Source: Pseudomonas alkylphenolica
GTDB taxonomy: Bacteria; Pseudomonadota; Gammaproteobacteria; Pseudomonadales; Pseudomonadaceae
NCBI RefSeq assembly: GCF_000746525.1
Contig: NZ_CP009048.1
Coordinates: 1,276,501-1,340,500, forward strand
Direction: 5' to 3'
Length of the DNA: 64,000 nucleotides
The position numbers were made by a program, and so were the translations under genes. This document shows positions 25,020-33,106 of the stretch, piece after piece. The notes beneath the pieces are model-generated. The model saw only the letters and a list, made by a program, of their open reading frames with translations, was not told the origin of the DNA and did not search any database. Each line of letters opens with the position of its first letter. Position 1 is the first letter of the stretch.

Positions 25020-25250
25020 CTACCTTCTGGCTTTGTTCTCTTTATTGGAAGCGTAGGCACCTATACCTCCTGAAACGACAATCAGGACTGCGTTTGCCCA
25101 AAGAGGAATATCTGCAAACTGGTCACCAGAGTTAATCAACGGACCATTGTGGAAAAAGCCCCCTACAAAAATCCCAATTAATAGGTAGGCCATTCCACTG
25201 AACACGACCCATTGGAAAAAATTAGCCCGTATTCCCTGTATGAATCTCAT
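25020..25250 (-). CDS. Small two-pass membrane protein of unknown function
   Basis: The 76-residue product has two hydrophobic segments (about residues 12-33 and 50-66) joined by a short loop with FFHNGPLINSGDQF, and a basic C-terminus (SNKENKARR). It lies on the same strand as the integrase and the tiny genes of element B. No family was recognised. Confidence 0.6.
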   Translation of the reverse strand: MRFIQGIRANFFQWVVFSGMAYLLIGIFVGGFFHNGPLINSGDQFADIPLWANAVLIVVSGGIGAYASNKENKARR

Positions 25251-25344
25251 GACATTCCTTGAAAATAGAGTGAGGTAGCTTTTTCAGTGAGCCATCATAT
25301 AACCACGCATTTCGCACGACCAGATAACTCCCTGCTCAGTGCTC

Positions 25345-25403
25345 CCTCCTACGCCCCAAAGGACAACACTTTGCCCCAGCAAGTCCCGTAGATTCCGCGT
25401 AGG
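25345..25403. repeat. Diverged dyad repeat, copy 2
   Basis: Starts ctcctacgc and ends gcgtaggag, a 9-bp inverted pair enclosing 42 bp, similar to the copy at 24671. It lies upstream of the small membrane gene and downstream of the integrase gene. Confidence 0.4.
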
Positions 25404-25460
25404 AGCGCGATACGGTAGTGGTCAAAGTGGGGGAATCTACCCACAACGGCAGACCTTTGG

Positions 25461-26933
25461 TTAACCCTTGAACGCCTTCACGAGCGCCTCATGGACCACC
25501 TTAACGGGCAACCGCTGGGTTCTCGCATAGAGGTCATTGGTGATGTTCCCTGCGCTATGCCCAGTGACAGCCTGCATGATGGCGTTTGGAATCACAGCGG
25601 CCTTCATGAGCCCCGAAATGGAGTGTCTCAGTGAGTGGAATGACAAGTCACCACCAGCCTTCAGCCCCAGAGGTTCCCTGAGTGCATCATTGAGCGGCCT
25701 ATTGAAGTAGTGTTCCTTCTGCTTGAACAGCCGACCTCCATTTGCATCGACCCACTCAAGGAAGGCCTCAAGGGAGAACCCATAGGCCCCATCGACCAGC
25801 GGAACGAGCCTCACAGAGAAGTCGTTCTTCAGGGTCTTGCCGCCGTTCTCATCCTTGTTGATGTCGATGACGGTGATGCCATCCACCTGCCTCACGTCCT
25901 CCTGGGTGAGCTGGTAAAGCTCCCCAATGCGAAGCCCTGTGAGGACTCCCAACGATATTGCCCAGCGCTTCCAATCGTCCACAGGTAGGCCATTGGCATG
26001 GGCCATGACAGTTGCAATCTGGTCCCGCGAGAACGGCTTACGGGTGCTCTCAGCGCCTCGTTCAATCTTCAGGCGATTGGCAAGCGAATACGGGATATAG
26101 GCATTGTCCTTGGCCCAATCCATCACCGTCATGAGTTGGCCCAGCAGCTTGTTGCTCGTCAGCGGCTTTCGGCCTTCAATCACCTTCGCCTTGAGGGTTG
26201 TCATGTCCTCTCTTGTATGGGTCCTGATGTCCAAGTCCCCGAGGAGGGCCGAGAGGGTCCGGCAGTTGGACGTCACGGAATTGAAAGTGGAAGCGGTTAC
26301 GTTGCCTTTGCGTTCAGCCAAAAAGAGCCCTGAGAGGGCCTCGAAGGTCATGGGCTCTTGAGCAACCGCAGGCGGTAATACAGATAGGGACGGGAAAGGG
26401 GCTACAGGCGTGCCACAAGATAGCTCCCCAATGATGTCCGTGAGTCCCTGAGGGCGACCATCCAGACGATCCTGAGCTGCCTTGAGCACTCGTTGACCCG
26501 TACCTATGGCCCGTTGCTGGCTCACATTGAACTGACCAAGCGAGGCAGCCTCAGCGAGATGGTTGCTCATCTGGTCGTAGAGTTCCATGTAGAGGCCCCG
26601 TGAGTCCTCGCTATGGCCCTGTAGGGCGTCCTCAGCGATCTCCTTGAGGCGCTCCTTGAGGTCCTCCCACGAAGCCTCAGGCTGGTCGAGGTGAAAGACA
26701 GCCAGTGTCTTGAGGATGTCCTTGGAGAACTGCATAGCGGTTGGCCTATCGGTGGAACGGAGAGAGATGGTGAGACTACGGGCAGAGCAGCCCCGAGGGC
26801 GAACCCTGAGGTAGTAGATGCCTGAGCGTCTGTAGTGCCAGACAGAGAGCGCCTGAAAGGGTCGCTGGTGACAAGGCTGGTGACAGGGTGGTGACACTTG
26901 GCCTTGCTCTGGCATAGCTTGGATAGCGTTCAT
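25461..26933 (-). CDS. Tyrosine recombinase, integrase of element B
   Basis: The 490-residue phage-type integrase shows the full catalytic set: R335 (TGLRIGEL), K369, H433 and R436 (FHSLRH), H459 (TGHS) and the nucleophile Y469 (DLYAR). A SAM-like core-binding domain covers about 195-290; the N-terminal 190 residues form an arm-binding and linker region. Three TGGTGACA repeats lie within its first 25 codons. It begins 32 bp from the right attachment site, as usual for an element integrase. The frame is intact. Confidence 0.95.
   Translation of the reverse strand: MNAIQAMPEQGQVSPPCHQPCHQRPFQALSVWHYRRSGIYYLRVRPRGCSARSLTISLRSTDRPTAMQFSKDILKTLAVFHLDQPEASWEDLKERLKEIAEDALQGHSEDSRGLYMELYDQMSNHLAEAASLGQFNVSQQRAIGTGQRVLKAAQDRLDGRPQGLTDIIGELSCGTPVAPFPSLSVLPPAVAQEPMTFEALSGLFLAERKGNVTASTFNSVTSNCRTLSALLGDLDIRTHTREDMTTLKAKVIEGRKPLTSNKLLGQLMTVMDWAKDNAYIPYSLANRLKIERGAESTRKPFSRDQIATVMAHANGLPVDDWKRWAISLGVLTGLRIGELYQLTQEDVRQVDGITVIDINKDENGGKTLKNDFSVRLVPLVDGAYGFSLEAFLEWVDANGGRLFKQKEHYFNRPLNDALREPLGLKAGGDLSFHSLRHSISGLMKAAVIPNAIMQAVTGHSAGNITNDLYARTQRLPVKVVHEALVKAFKG
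26866..26897. repeat. Arm-type integrase repeats, right end of element B
   Basis: Three direct copies of tggtgaca (26866, 26878, 26889) spaced 12 and 11 bp apart lie inside the 5' end of the integrase gene and match the two copies at 20827-20847. Binding there could also repress the integrase gene. Confidence 0.65.
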
Positions 26934-26962
26934 GGTTACGTAAGCCCTTGATATTCATGGGT

Positions 26963-27457
26963 TTACCACCAGTACTTCCCAAACATTTCCGGGTTGGCCC
27001 AGAACTTGGCATTGAGCCAGTCCGGGACCTGCTTGTATTCACGTAGATCATAGGTGAACAGGCTCAGGACCTGATCATCGCGCTGAAATTTTTCGTTGGC
27101 TTGCAGGGCCAGGGCGAAGAAATCGGTGTCTTGCCAGCCGCAGGCGCTCAGGTCGGCCAGCACTGCCACGCGGCTGGCATTGAGGTTGCGGATGCCGCCG
27201 AGCAACTGCAGACCATCGCGCTTGGGCAGGTGCTCCAGGCAATCGACCAGCAAGGCTAGATCAAAGCGCTGAGCGGCCAAGTCCGTAGGTAAAGGTCCCG
27301 GCTTGGTCTGGGCAATCTCCACGTGCGGGTGTGCCTGGACAAAGACGTCCAAAGCCGGAAAACGCGTGCCGACCAGTAATAAACGTTGCGGTAGATGGTG
27401 TTCAAGCAGCGCCGCCAGGGCTTGCTGCGGGGTTCGTTGGGAAAATCCGTCAATCAT
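26963..27457 (-). CDS. Methyltransferase-like protein (DUF6231-type), target gene of element B
   Basis: The 164-residue product has a degenerate Rossmann pattern (RLLLVGTRFPALDVFVQ ... LALLVDCLEHLPKRDG ... AVLADLSA) resembling class I methyltransferases but lacking a clear glycine-rich SAM loop. I associate it with DUF6231, with moderate certainty. Its last 14 codons are supplied by element B, so the protein differs from the ancestral one only slightly (NPEMFGKYWW against [10 protein letters not shown]). It was originally followed by ychJ after 4 nt. Confidence 0.7.
   Translation of the reverse strand: MIDGFSQRTPQQALAALLEHHLPQRLLLVGTRFPALDVFVQAHPHVEIAQTKPGPLPTDLAAQRFDLALLVDCLEHLPKRDGLQLLGGIRNLNASRVAVLADLSACGWQDTDFFALALQANEKFQRDDQVLSLFTYDLREYKQVPDWLNAKFWANPEMFGKYWW
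26965..27006. other. Attachment site of element B, right
   Basis: This is the integrase-proximal copy of the 42-bp repeat (see 20715-20756). It encodes the C-terminus of the methyltransferase-like protein. Confidence 0.8.
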
Positions 27458-27617
27458 CGGGAATCCTCGGTCAGATGCGTCAAGACTAACGATCTCGGGC
27501 CGTCAGGCATAGAGGCTGACAGCCGCATCATGGCTTATTGCTGGCGGAGTCGGTTTGTGCGGTCTTTACTCCCATAGCATCGGTTTTAAACCGATTCCCC
27601 CAAGGAGACGCAACAAA

Positions 27618-28304
27618 ATGAGCATAGTACGCACAGCATTACCTCTGGTTCTGCTAACCAGCGTCTTAACTGGTTGCGCAGGTTTGCAAAAAACTGACTG
27701 GCCGATATGTGCTGCCGTCGGGGGTGTAGGCGGCGCGGGATTGGGCGCTATAGAAAGTTCAAGCTGGGCTGGCTGGGGTGCATTGCTTGGCGCTGGCTTG
27801 GCGGCAGGCTATTGCTGGGCCCACGGCGATGGTGATGAAGATGGTGACGGCGTACCGGACAGCCGTGACAAGTGCCCGGGTACCCCGCGTGGCGTTCAGG
27901 TCGATGCCAATGGCTGCCCACCAGCGCCTGTGGTCGAAGAAGCGGTCGTGGTCAAGGAAGAGGTCATCGTCATTCGCGACGTTCACTTCGAGTTCGATTC
28001 TGCCCGGTTGACGCCAGCCGACAAGGAACGCCTGAATACCATTGCGACCCGCCTGAAAAACGAGGCGCCGACGGCCAGACTGAGTGTCACCGGTCACACC
28101 GACAGCGTCGGTCGCGATGCCTATAATCAGAAACTCTCGGAGCAACGTGCCCAATCGGTCACCGACTACCTGGTCAGCAGCGGAGTGCCGCAAGCCAGCT
28201 TTGTTTCGGTGCAGGGTGCAGGCGAGTCGCGGCCGGAAGCCGACAATGCGACCGCTGAAGGGCGGGCCATGAACCGCCGTGTGGAGATTCGTATCCAGCG
28301 CTGA
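27618..28304 (+). CDS. OmpA-family lipoprotein with calcium-binding type repeat
   Basis: The 228-residue product starts with a lipoprotein signal (LLTSVLTGC) and has a glycine-rich segment (about 38-70). An acidic thrombospondin-3-like repeat follows (DGDEDGDGVPDSRDKCPGTP), then an OmpA-like peptidoglycan-binding domain (about 118-228, TGHTDSVGRDAYNQKLSEQR and AMNRRVEI). The chosen ATG follows AAGGAG; a longer frame upstream would hide the signal. A perfect palindrome (atcggttttaaaccgat, 27579-27595) lies just before the ribosome binding site. A paralogue follows directly, so the pair arose by tandem duplication. Confidence 0.85.
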   Translation: MSIVRTALPLVLLTSVLTGCAGLQKTDWPICAAVGGVGGAGLGAIESSSWAGWGALLGAGLAAGYCWAHGDGDEDGDGVPDSRDKCPGTPRGVQVDANGCPPAPVVEEAVVVKEEVIVIRDVHFEFDSARLTPADKERLNTIATRLKNEAPTARLSVTGHTDSVGRDAYNQKLSEQRAQSVTDYLVSSGVPQASFVSVQGAGESRPEADNATAEGRAMNRRVEIRIQR

Positions 28305-28311
28305 AGCGCAA

Positions 28312-28346
28312 CTGGCCTGCGGCTTGAGAAGTGCCGCAGGCCAGTC
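28312..28346 (+). terminator. Strong hairpin after the first OmpA lipoprotein gene
   Basis: A stem of about 13 bp (actggcctgcggc ... gccgcaggccagt) is followed by a short T-rich stretch (ctttactcc). It probably acts as an intrinsic terminator or attenuator. A second dyad (ctgtgtgaccgg ... ccggtgacacag) follows at about 28354-28383, just before the next gene. Confidence 0.6.
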
Positions 28347-28394
28347 TTTACTCCTGTGTGACCGGTAGACGCCGGTGACACAGGAGCAATTCCC

Positions 28395-29105
28395 ATGAGT
28401 GTTTTCTCCAAGGCCGCAGTACCGGTGCTGGTGACTGCAAGCCTGATCTCCGGCTGCGCCACCCACAGCGATGGCAGCGCCCCACTCAATCAAAGGACCT
28501 GGCCAGTCTGCAGCCTGCTTGGCGGTTTGTTAGGTGGCGGGCTGGGGGCTATCGAAAGTTCTGCCTGGGCAGCCGGTGGCGGTGTTGCCGGGGCCATTGC
28601 CGGCGGCCTGATCTGCTATGCCCAGGACGGTGACGAGGACGAAGATGGTGTATTCGACCGCCGCGATCGTTGCCCTGATACGCCGGCCAACACGCCGGTC
28701 AGCCACACAGGTTGCCCACTCCCGCAATATCCGGTCGCCGACAAGGCAGCGCCCGAGCCTGAAATCATCACCCTCAATGACCAGGGCTCGGTGATGTTTG
28801 CCTACGATTCCGCCGAACTGACCAGTAGCGCCCATAGCCAGTTGCAGGGGTTGATGAGCAAGCTCAATGCGCCCGGTGTGACCAGCGTCAAGGTGATCGG
28901 TCATACCGATAGCCAAGGTTCGGATGCCTATAACCAGACGCTTTCCGAGCGGCGCGCCAGCAGCGTCGCCGAGTACCTGATCAGCCAGGGCCTGGCACCC
29001 TCGAAAGTGACCAGCCAGGGCCGCGGTGAAAGTGAACCGATTGCCGACAATGAGACTGACGCCGGGCGCGCGCAGAACCGCAGGGTAGAACTGCACCTCA
29101 ATTGA
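28395..29105 (+). CDS. OmpA-family lipoprotein, paralogue
   Basis: The 236-residue protein has the same plan as its upstream neighbour: lipoprotein signal (SLISGC), Gly-rich segment (LLGGLLGGGLGAIESSAWA), acidic calcium-type repeat (DGDEDEDGVFDRRDRCPDTP) and OmpA-like domain (IGHTDSQGSDAYNQTLSERR ... AQNRRVEL). It would anchor the outer membrane to peptidoglycan from the periplasm. The two copies have diverged considerably outside the motifs. Confidence 0.85.
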   Translation: MSVFSKAAVPVLVTASLISGCATHSDGSAPLNQRTWPVCSLLGGLLGGGLGAIESSAWAAGGGVAGAIAGGLICYAQDGDEDEDGVFDRRDRCPDTPANTPVSHTGCPLPQYPVADKAAPEPEIITLNDQGSVMFAYDSAELTSSAHSQLQGLMSKLNAPGVTSVKVIGHTDSQGSDAYNQTLSERRASSVAEYLISQGLAPSKVTSQGRGESEPIADNETDAGRAQNRRVELHLN

Positions 29106-29200
29106 ACCTGCCTCTGGTGCGCGGCAGTGCCAGCCGTTACTGTTGCAGGCGATGCCAGGGCTTCTGGCATCGCCTAAAAAAATAACAGCAGGGGGCGCGT

Positions 29201-29476
29201 ATGAAGGGCTTACTGGGGCTGGGCAAAGCCCTGACGGTAGTGTTCTGGTGGGTGGTGCTGGTGAATCTGCTGATTCCCCAGGAATTCCCCTTCAATCGAT
29301 TGATCGCTCTGGCCGGCGCTGCATTGTTCGGGCTGCACCTGCTGGAAGTGCTGTTTTTCAATGGCCGCCTGCGTGGGCGCAGCCATCGCTGGTTTGACCG
29401 CTTGCAAATCCTGCTGGTCGGTATCTTTCATGTCCTTTCGATTCCCGCGCCCCGTCAGGAGACTAAACATGCGTAA
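29201..29476 (+). CDS. DUF1145 family inner-membrane protein
   Basis: The 91-residue product has three hydrophobic segments and the conserved LxxGKxLTxxFW and FHLLEVLFF-like patterns (here LHLLEVLFFNGRL) of DUF1145. Function is unknown. The stop overlaps the start of the collagen-like gene (ATGCGTAA), so the two are coupled. Confidence 0.8.
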   Translation: MKGLLGLGKALTVVFWWVVLVNLLIPQEFPFNRLIALAGAALFGLHLLEVLFFNGRLRGRSHRWFDRLQILLVGIFHVLSIPAPRQETKHA

Positions 29477-30227
29477 GTTGGTCTTGCTGGCTGCATTGTT
29501 CAGCCCCCTGGTGCTGGCGGAGTCGATCAGTGTCGCGCCGCACTCGATGCTGCGTTTGCCGAATAAATCCAGTGTCGTGCACCTGCAGCGTCTGCACGTG
29601 GCCGATGCCGCAACGCTGCTGTTGCCGGCCAGTCTGGTCGAACTGAAAGTGGACGAGCTGCAGCTGGGGCAGGAGGCACGCATTGCCATTGCCCCGGCCG
29701 AGAGCACATTACGCGTTGAAGTGGCGCGGGCACAGCTGGGCGAGGGCAGCCAGATCGCTGCGCGTGGCGCTCCGGGTACTTATGAGCGGGCGGCGCTGGC
29801 CGGGCGCAACCTTGAACTGCAATTGCGTGCCGTGCAGGCGCCGTTGCTGGCGATTGATGCCCGCGGAGGTGCTGGGGCGCCGGGATACGTCGGGCTTGAC
29901 GGGGCCAATGGCAAGGCTGGTGGATGCACATGGGGCCAGGCAAGCCGTGGTGCCAATGGTGATAACGGTGGCGATGGCCATGATGGCGCGGCGGGCGGTC
30001 GGGTACGACTGGCGCTGCCGGCGGACTTTCCCGCAGAACGGATCAAGGTCCAGCTCGACGGCGGGGCGCCAGGCGTAGCGGGTGCTGCGGGCAAGCCGGG
30101 AGCAGGGGGCGCGAGCAAGGGTTGCCTGGTCTACCGGACGGCTGCGGGCGCACCCGGTAAGCCAGGCGTTGCCGGTCAGCCAGGATTGGCGGGCAATGCC
30201 GGCGAGCTGATCCTGCAGCGCTTGTAG
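29469..30227 (+). CDS. Secreted collagen-like glycine-repeat protein
   Basis: The 252-residue product has a signal peptide (about 1-17, ending LVLA) and a beta-rich N-terminal half. The C-terminal half is dominated by Gly-x-y repeats (GAGAPGYVGLDGANGKAGG, GANGDNGGDGHDGAAGG and GKPGVAGQPGLAGNAG). Two cysteines in the repeat region could form a disulfide. The collagen-type repeats suggest an extended surface or periplasmic protein. It overlaps DUF1145 by 8 bp. The function is unknown; the start was set at the overlapping ATG before the signal peptide. Confidence 0.75.
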   Translation: MRKLVLLAALFSPLVLAESISVAPHSMLRLPNKSSVVHLQRLHVADAATLLLPASLVELKVDELQLGQEARIAIAPAESTLRVEVARAQLGEGSQIAARGAPGTYERAALAGRNLELQLRAVQAPLLAIDARGGAGAPGYVGLDGANGKAGGCTWGQASRGANGDNGGDGHDGAAGGRVRLALPADFPAERIKVQLDGGAPGVAGAAGKPGAGGASKGCLVYRTAAGAPGKPGVAGQPGLAGNAGELILQRL

Positions 30228-30239
30228 GTGTAATTGTCG

Positions 30240-30309
30240 GTGGGAGCGGGCTTGCCCCGCGATTGCGCTCTGTCAGCCACACGCATCGCGGGTCAAGCCC
30301 GCTCCCACT
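30240..30309. repeat. Paired REP element
   Basis: Inverted copies of gtgggagcgggcttgccccg lie between the convergent collagen-like and CopD-like genes. Confidence 0.9.
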
Positions 30310-30318
30310 GGTTGTGCG

Positions 30319-30783
30319 TTACACCAGCAGGCGCGTAGTTGCCACTAGCACCACGGCAATCCCGAGCAACAGGTTGATCCCCACCAAGCGACGAATCTTG
30401 CCCAGCACCACCGCGCCCGTCGGCCAGTCTTGCGCCTGCACCGCTTTGCGCAACTCCGGCAGCAGCAACGACTGGACACGAATGAACAGCGCGATCATCG
30501 CAATAGCGCCGCCAATCATCACCTGTACATAGCGCGGTGCCGCGTCCAGGCCGGCAAAACGCAGGTGCAGCATGCCTATGCCGCTGATCGCCAGGACCGC
30601 GATGGCTACCCAGACCCACACGAAAAAACGCTGAAACACTTCTATCCAGAGGCGCAGACGCTCAGGCCCTTGAAGGGCTGCAACCGCCGCAGGCCGCAGG
30701 ATCAGCCAGGCGAAGAACATCCCGCCGACCCATACCAGGGCGGCCAGGACGTGCAGGCTATAAGGAAGGGTAAAGGCGCTCAT
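30319..30783 (-). CDS. CopD-family inner-membrane protein
   Basis: The 154-residue product has four hydrophobic segments and the CopD-type opening LHVLAALVWVGGMFFAWLIL, with a conserved histidine in the first helix. Relatives are linked to copper handling or are simple membrane proteins of unknown role. The start was set at MSAFTLPYSLHV; upstream extension has no ribosome binding site and would overlap the promoter region of the divergent dinG. Confidence 0.8.
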   Translation of the reverse strand: MSAFTLPYSLHVLAALVWVGGMFFAWLILRPAAVAALQGPERLRLWIEVFQRFFVWVWVAIAVLAISGIGMLHLRFAGLDAAPRYVQVMIGGAIAMIALFIRVQSLLLPELRKAVQAQDWPTGAVVLGKIRRLVGINLLLGIAVVLVATTRLLV

Positions 30784-30880
30784 CGGGATCTCCATTCGGC
30801 GCAAAGGGCAATAGCGGGGTATGATAGCGACCCAATCGAAACACTGAAAATTTATCCAGCCCTTCGGGCGCCCCGACACC

Positions 30881-33025
30881 ATGATCAGCAACGAACTCAA
30901 AACCACGATTCAGGGCGCCTATTCGCGTTTTCTCGAAGCCAAGAGCCTCAAGCCTCGCTACGGCCAGCGTCTGATGATCGCCGAAGTGGCCAAGGTGCTT
31001 GGCGATATCGCCTGTGACGATGAAGGTCGGCGCGCCGGCGATCCCGCCGTGGTGGCGGTCGAGGCCGGTACCGGTACCGGCAAGACGGTTGCCTATAGCC
31101 TGGCCTCGATTCCCGCTGCCAAGGCCGCCGGCAAGCGTCTGGTGATCGCCACCGCGACGGTAGCCCTGCAGGAGCAGATCGTCTTCAAAGACCTGCCCGA
31201 CCTGATGCGCAACAGCGGCCTGAACTTCACCTTCGCCCTGGCCAAGGGGCGTGGTCGCTATCTGTGCCTGTCCAAGCTCGACCTGTTGCTGCAGGAGGGC
31301 CATGCACAATCGGCCACTGCGCAGCTGTTCGAGGAAGAGGGCTTCAAGATCGAGGTCGACGAAGCCAGCCAGAAGCTGTTCACCAGCATGATCGAGAAGC
31401 TTGCCGGCAACCGCTGGGACGGCGACCGTGACAGCTGGCCGCAAGCCCTGGAAGACCAGGACTGGGCACGCCTGACCACCGACCACAGCCAATGCACCGG
31501 CCGCCATTGCCCGAACTTTGGCCAGTGCACCTTCTACAAGGCCCGTGAGGGCATGGGTAAGGTCGATGTCATCGTCACCAACCACGACATGGTCCTGGCC
31601 GACCTGGCCCTGGGCGGTGGCGCGGTGTTGCCTGATCCGCGCGACACCATCTATGTGTTCGACGAAGGCCATCACCTGCCGGACAAGGCCATTGGCCATT
31701 TCGCCCACTACACCCGTCTGCGTTCCACCGCCGACTGGCTCGAGCAAACCGCCAAGAACCTGACGAAGCTGCTGGCCCAGCACCCTTTGCCGGGCGACCT
31801 GGGCAAGCTGATCGAGCAGGTGCCGGAACTGGCGCGGGAGATCAAGGCCCAGCAACAGTTCATGTTCAGCGCCTGTGAGCAGGTGGCCGATTTCCGTCCC
31901 GGCGAAGATATGGAGGGCCGCGAGCGGCCGCGTCACCGCTTCGAGGGCGGTGTGGTGCCCGAGCACATGCGCGAGATGGGGATCGAGCTGAAGAAGGGCT
32001 TCTCACGCCTGACCGATCTGTTCACCCGTCTGACCGAATTGCTTAAAGAAGGTATGGATGCCGAGGTCAATATCGGTATTGCCAGCCATCAGGCCGAAGA
32101 GTGGTACCCGTTGTTCGGCAGCCTGTTGATGCGTGCCCAGGGCAACTGGGAGTTGTGGACCGCCTTCACCGCAGAAGACCCGGAAGACAGCCCGCCCATG
32201 GCCCGCTGGTTGACCCTGGCCGAGAGCGGGGCGCTGTTCGACATCGAGGTCAATGCCAGCCCGATCCTCGCGGCTGAAATGCTGCGGCGCAATCTGTGGA
32301 ACGTTGCCCATGGTGCGCTGGTTACCTCGGCAACCCTGACCGCACTGGGCAAGTTCGATCGCTTCCGCATGCGCGCCGGTCTGCCCAAGGATGCGGTCAC
32401 CAGCGTTGTGCCCAGCCCTTTCCATCATGTCGATGCCGGTGTGTTGCGGGTGCCGGACTTGCGTGCCGACCCTCGGGACGCGGCGGCACACACCGCGGCG
32501 ATCATTCGTGATCTGCCGGAGCTGGTTGAAGGTTCGCGTGGTTCGCTGGTGCTGTTCTCTTCGCGCAAGCAGATGCAGGACGTGTTCGATGGCCTGGATC
32601 GCGACTGGCGCAAGCAGGTGTTCATCCAGGGCAACCTGTCCAAGCAGGAAACCCTGAACAAACACAAGGCGCGTGTCGATGGCGGCGATTCCAGCGTCCT
32701 GTTCGGCCTGGCAAGCTTTGCCGAAGGCGTCGACTTGCCGGGCGCCTACTGTGAGCACGTGGTTATTGCCAAGATCCCCTTCGCGGTACCGGATGATCCG
32801 GTCGAGGCGGCCCTGGCCGAGTGGATCGAAGCGCGTGGCGGCAACCCGTTCATGGAAATCGCCGTACCAGACGCTTCGCTGCGCCTGATCCAGGCCTGCG
32901 GCCGCCTGCTGCGTACCGAAGAGGACCGCGGCACTATCACCCTGCTGGACCGACGTGTGGTCACCCAGCGCTACGGTAAGGCTATTCTCAATGCCTTGCC
33001 GCCGTTTCGACGGGAAATTTCCTGA
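30881..33025 (+). CDS. dinG: ATP-dependent DNA helicase DinG
   Basis: The 714-residue helicase is of the XPD-like superfamily 2. Walker A lies at 63-69 (GTGTGKT), the four iron-sulfur cysteines at C129, C205, C210 and C216, the DEAH-type box as DEGH at 261-264, and the C-terminal ACGRLLRTEEDRG motif near 670. DinG unwinds R-loops and helps replication pass transcription. The length and all motifs are normal. It is divergent from the CopD-like gene. Confidence 0.95.
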   Translation: MISNELKTTIQGAYSRFLEAKSLKPRYGQRLMIAEVAKVLGDIACDDEGRRAGDPAVVAVEAGTGTGKTVAYSLASIPAAKAAGKRLVIATATVALQEQIVFKDLPDLMRNSGLNFTFALAKGRGRYLCLSKLDLLLQEGHAQSATAQLFEEEGFKIEVDEASQKLFTSMIEKLAGNRWDGDRDSWPQALEDQDWARLTTDHSQCTGRHCPNFGQCTFYKAREGMGKVDVIVTNHDMVLADLALGGGAVLPDPRDTIYVFDEGHHLPDKAIGHFAHYTRLRSTADWLEQTAKNLTKLLAQHPLPGDLGKLIEQVPELAREIKAQQQFMFSACEQVADFRPGEDMEGRERPRHRFEGGVVPEHMREMGIELKKGFSRLTDLFTRLTELLKEGMDAEVNIGIASHQAEEWYPLFGSLLMRAQGNWELWTAFTAEDPEDSPPMARWLTLAESGALFDIEVNASPILAAEMLRRNLWNVAHGALVTSATLTALGKFDRFRMRAGLPKDAVTSVVPSPFHHVDAGVLRVPDLRADPRDAAAHTAAIIRDLPELVEGSRGSLVLFSSRKQMQDVFDGLDRDWRKQVFIQGNLSKQETLNKHKARVDGGDSSVLFGLASFAEGVDLPGAYCEHVVIAKIPFAVPDDPVEAALAEWIEARGGNPFMEIAVPDASLRLIQACGRLLRTEEDRGTITLLDRRVVTQRYGKAILNALPPFRREIS

Positions 33026-33106
33026 CCCCCGGGGATCATTGCTCCGGGGCGTTGTCTATGTCTCAGTTCAAGGCCCGCAAGGGCCCTCAAGGAGAGCTCC
33101 AGCCCT

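Larger units (their letters stand above)
20715..27006. mobile_element. Element B: 6.3-kb island with tyrosine integrase, DUF262 pair and T7-like promoters
   Basis: The element lies between 42-bp direct repeats in the 3' end of the methyltransferase-like gene. A tyrosine recombinase gene abuts the right repeat, and TGGTGACA arm-type repeats lie near both ends. The cargo has two parts: a plus-strand pair of AT-rich genes (nucleotidyltransferase-like and DUF262) and a minus-strand set with KilA-N, tiny proteins and phage-type promoters. No capsid, tail or polymerase gene is present. Confidence 0.85.

Noticed and set aside
9227..27006. Complete prophage or conjugative element
   Set aside because: No capsid, terminase, tail, relaxase or type IV secretion genes were seen in either element.
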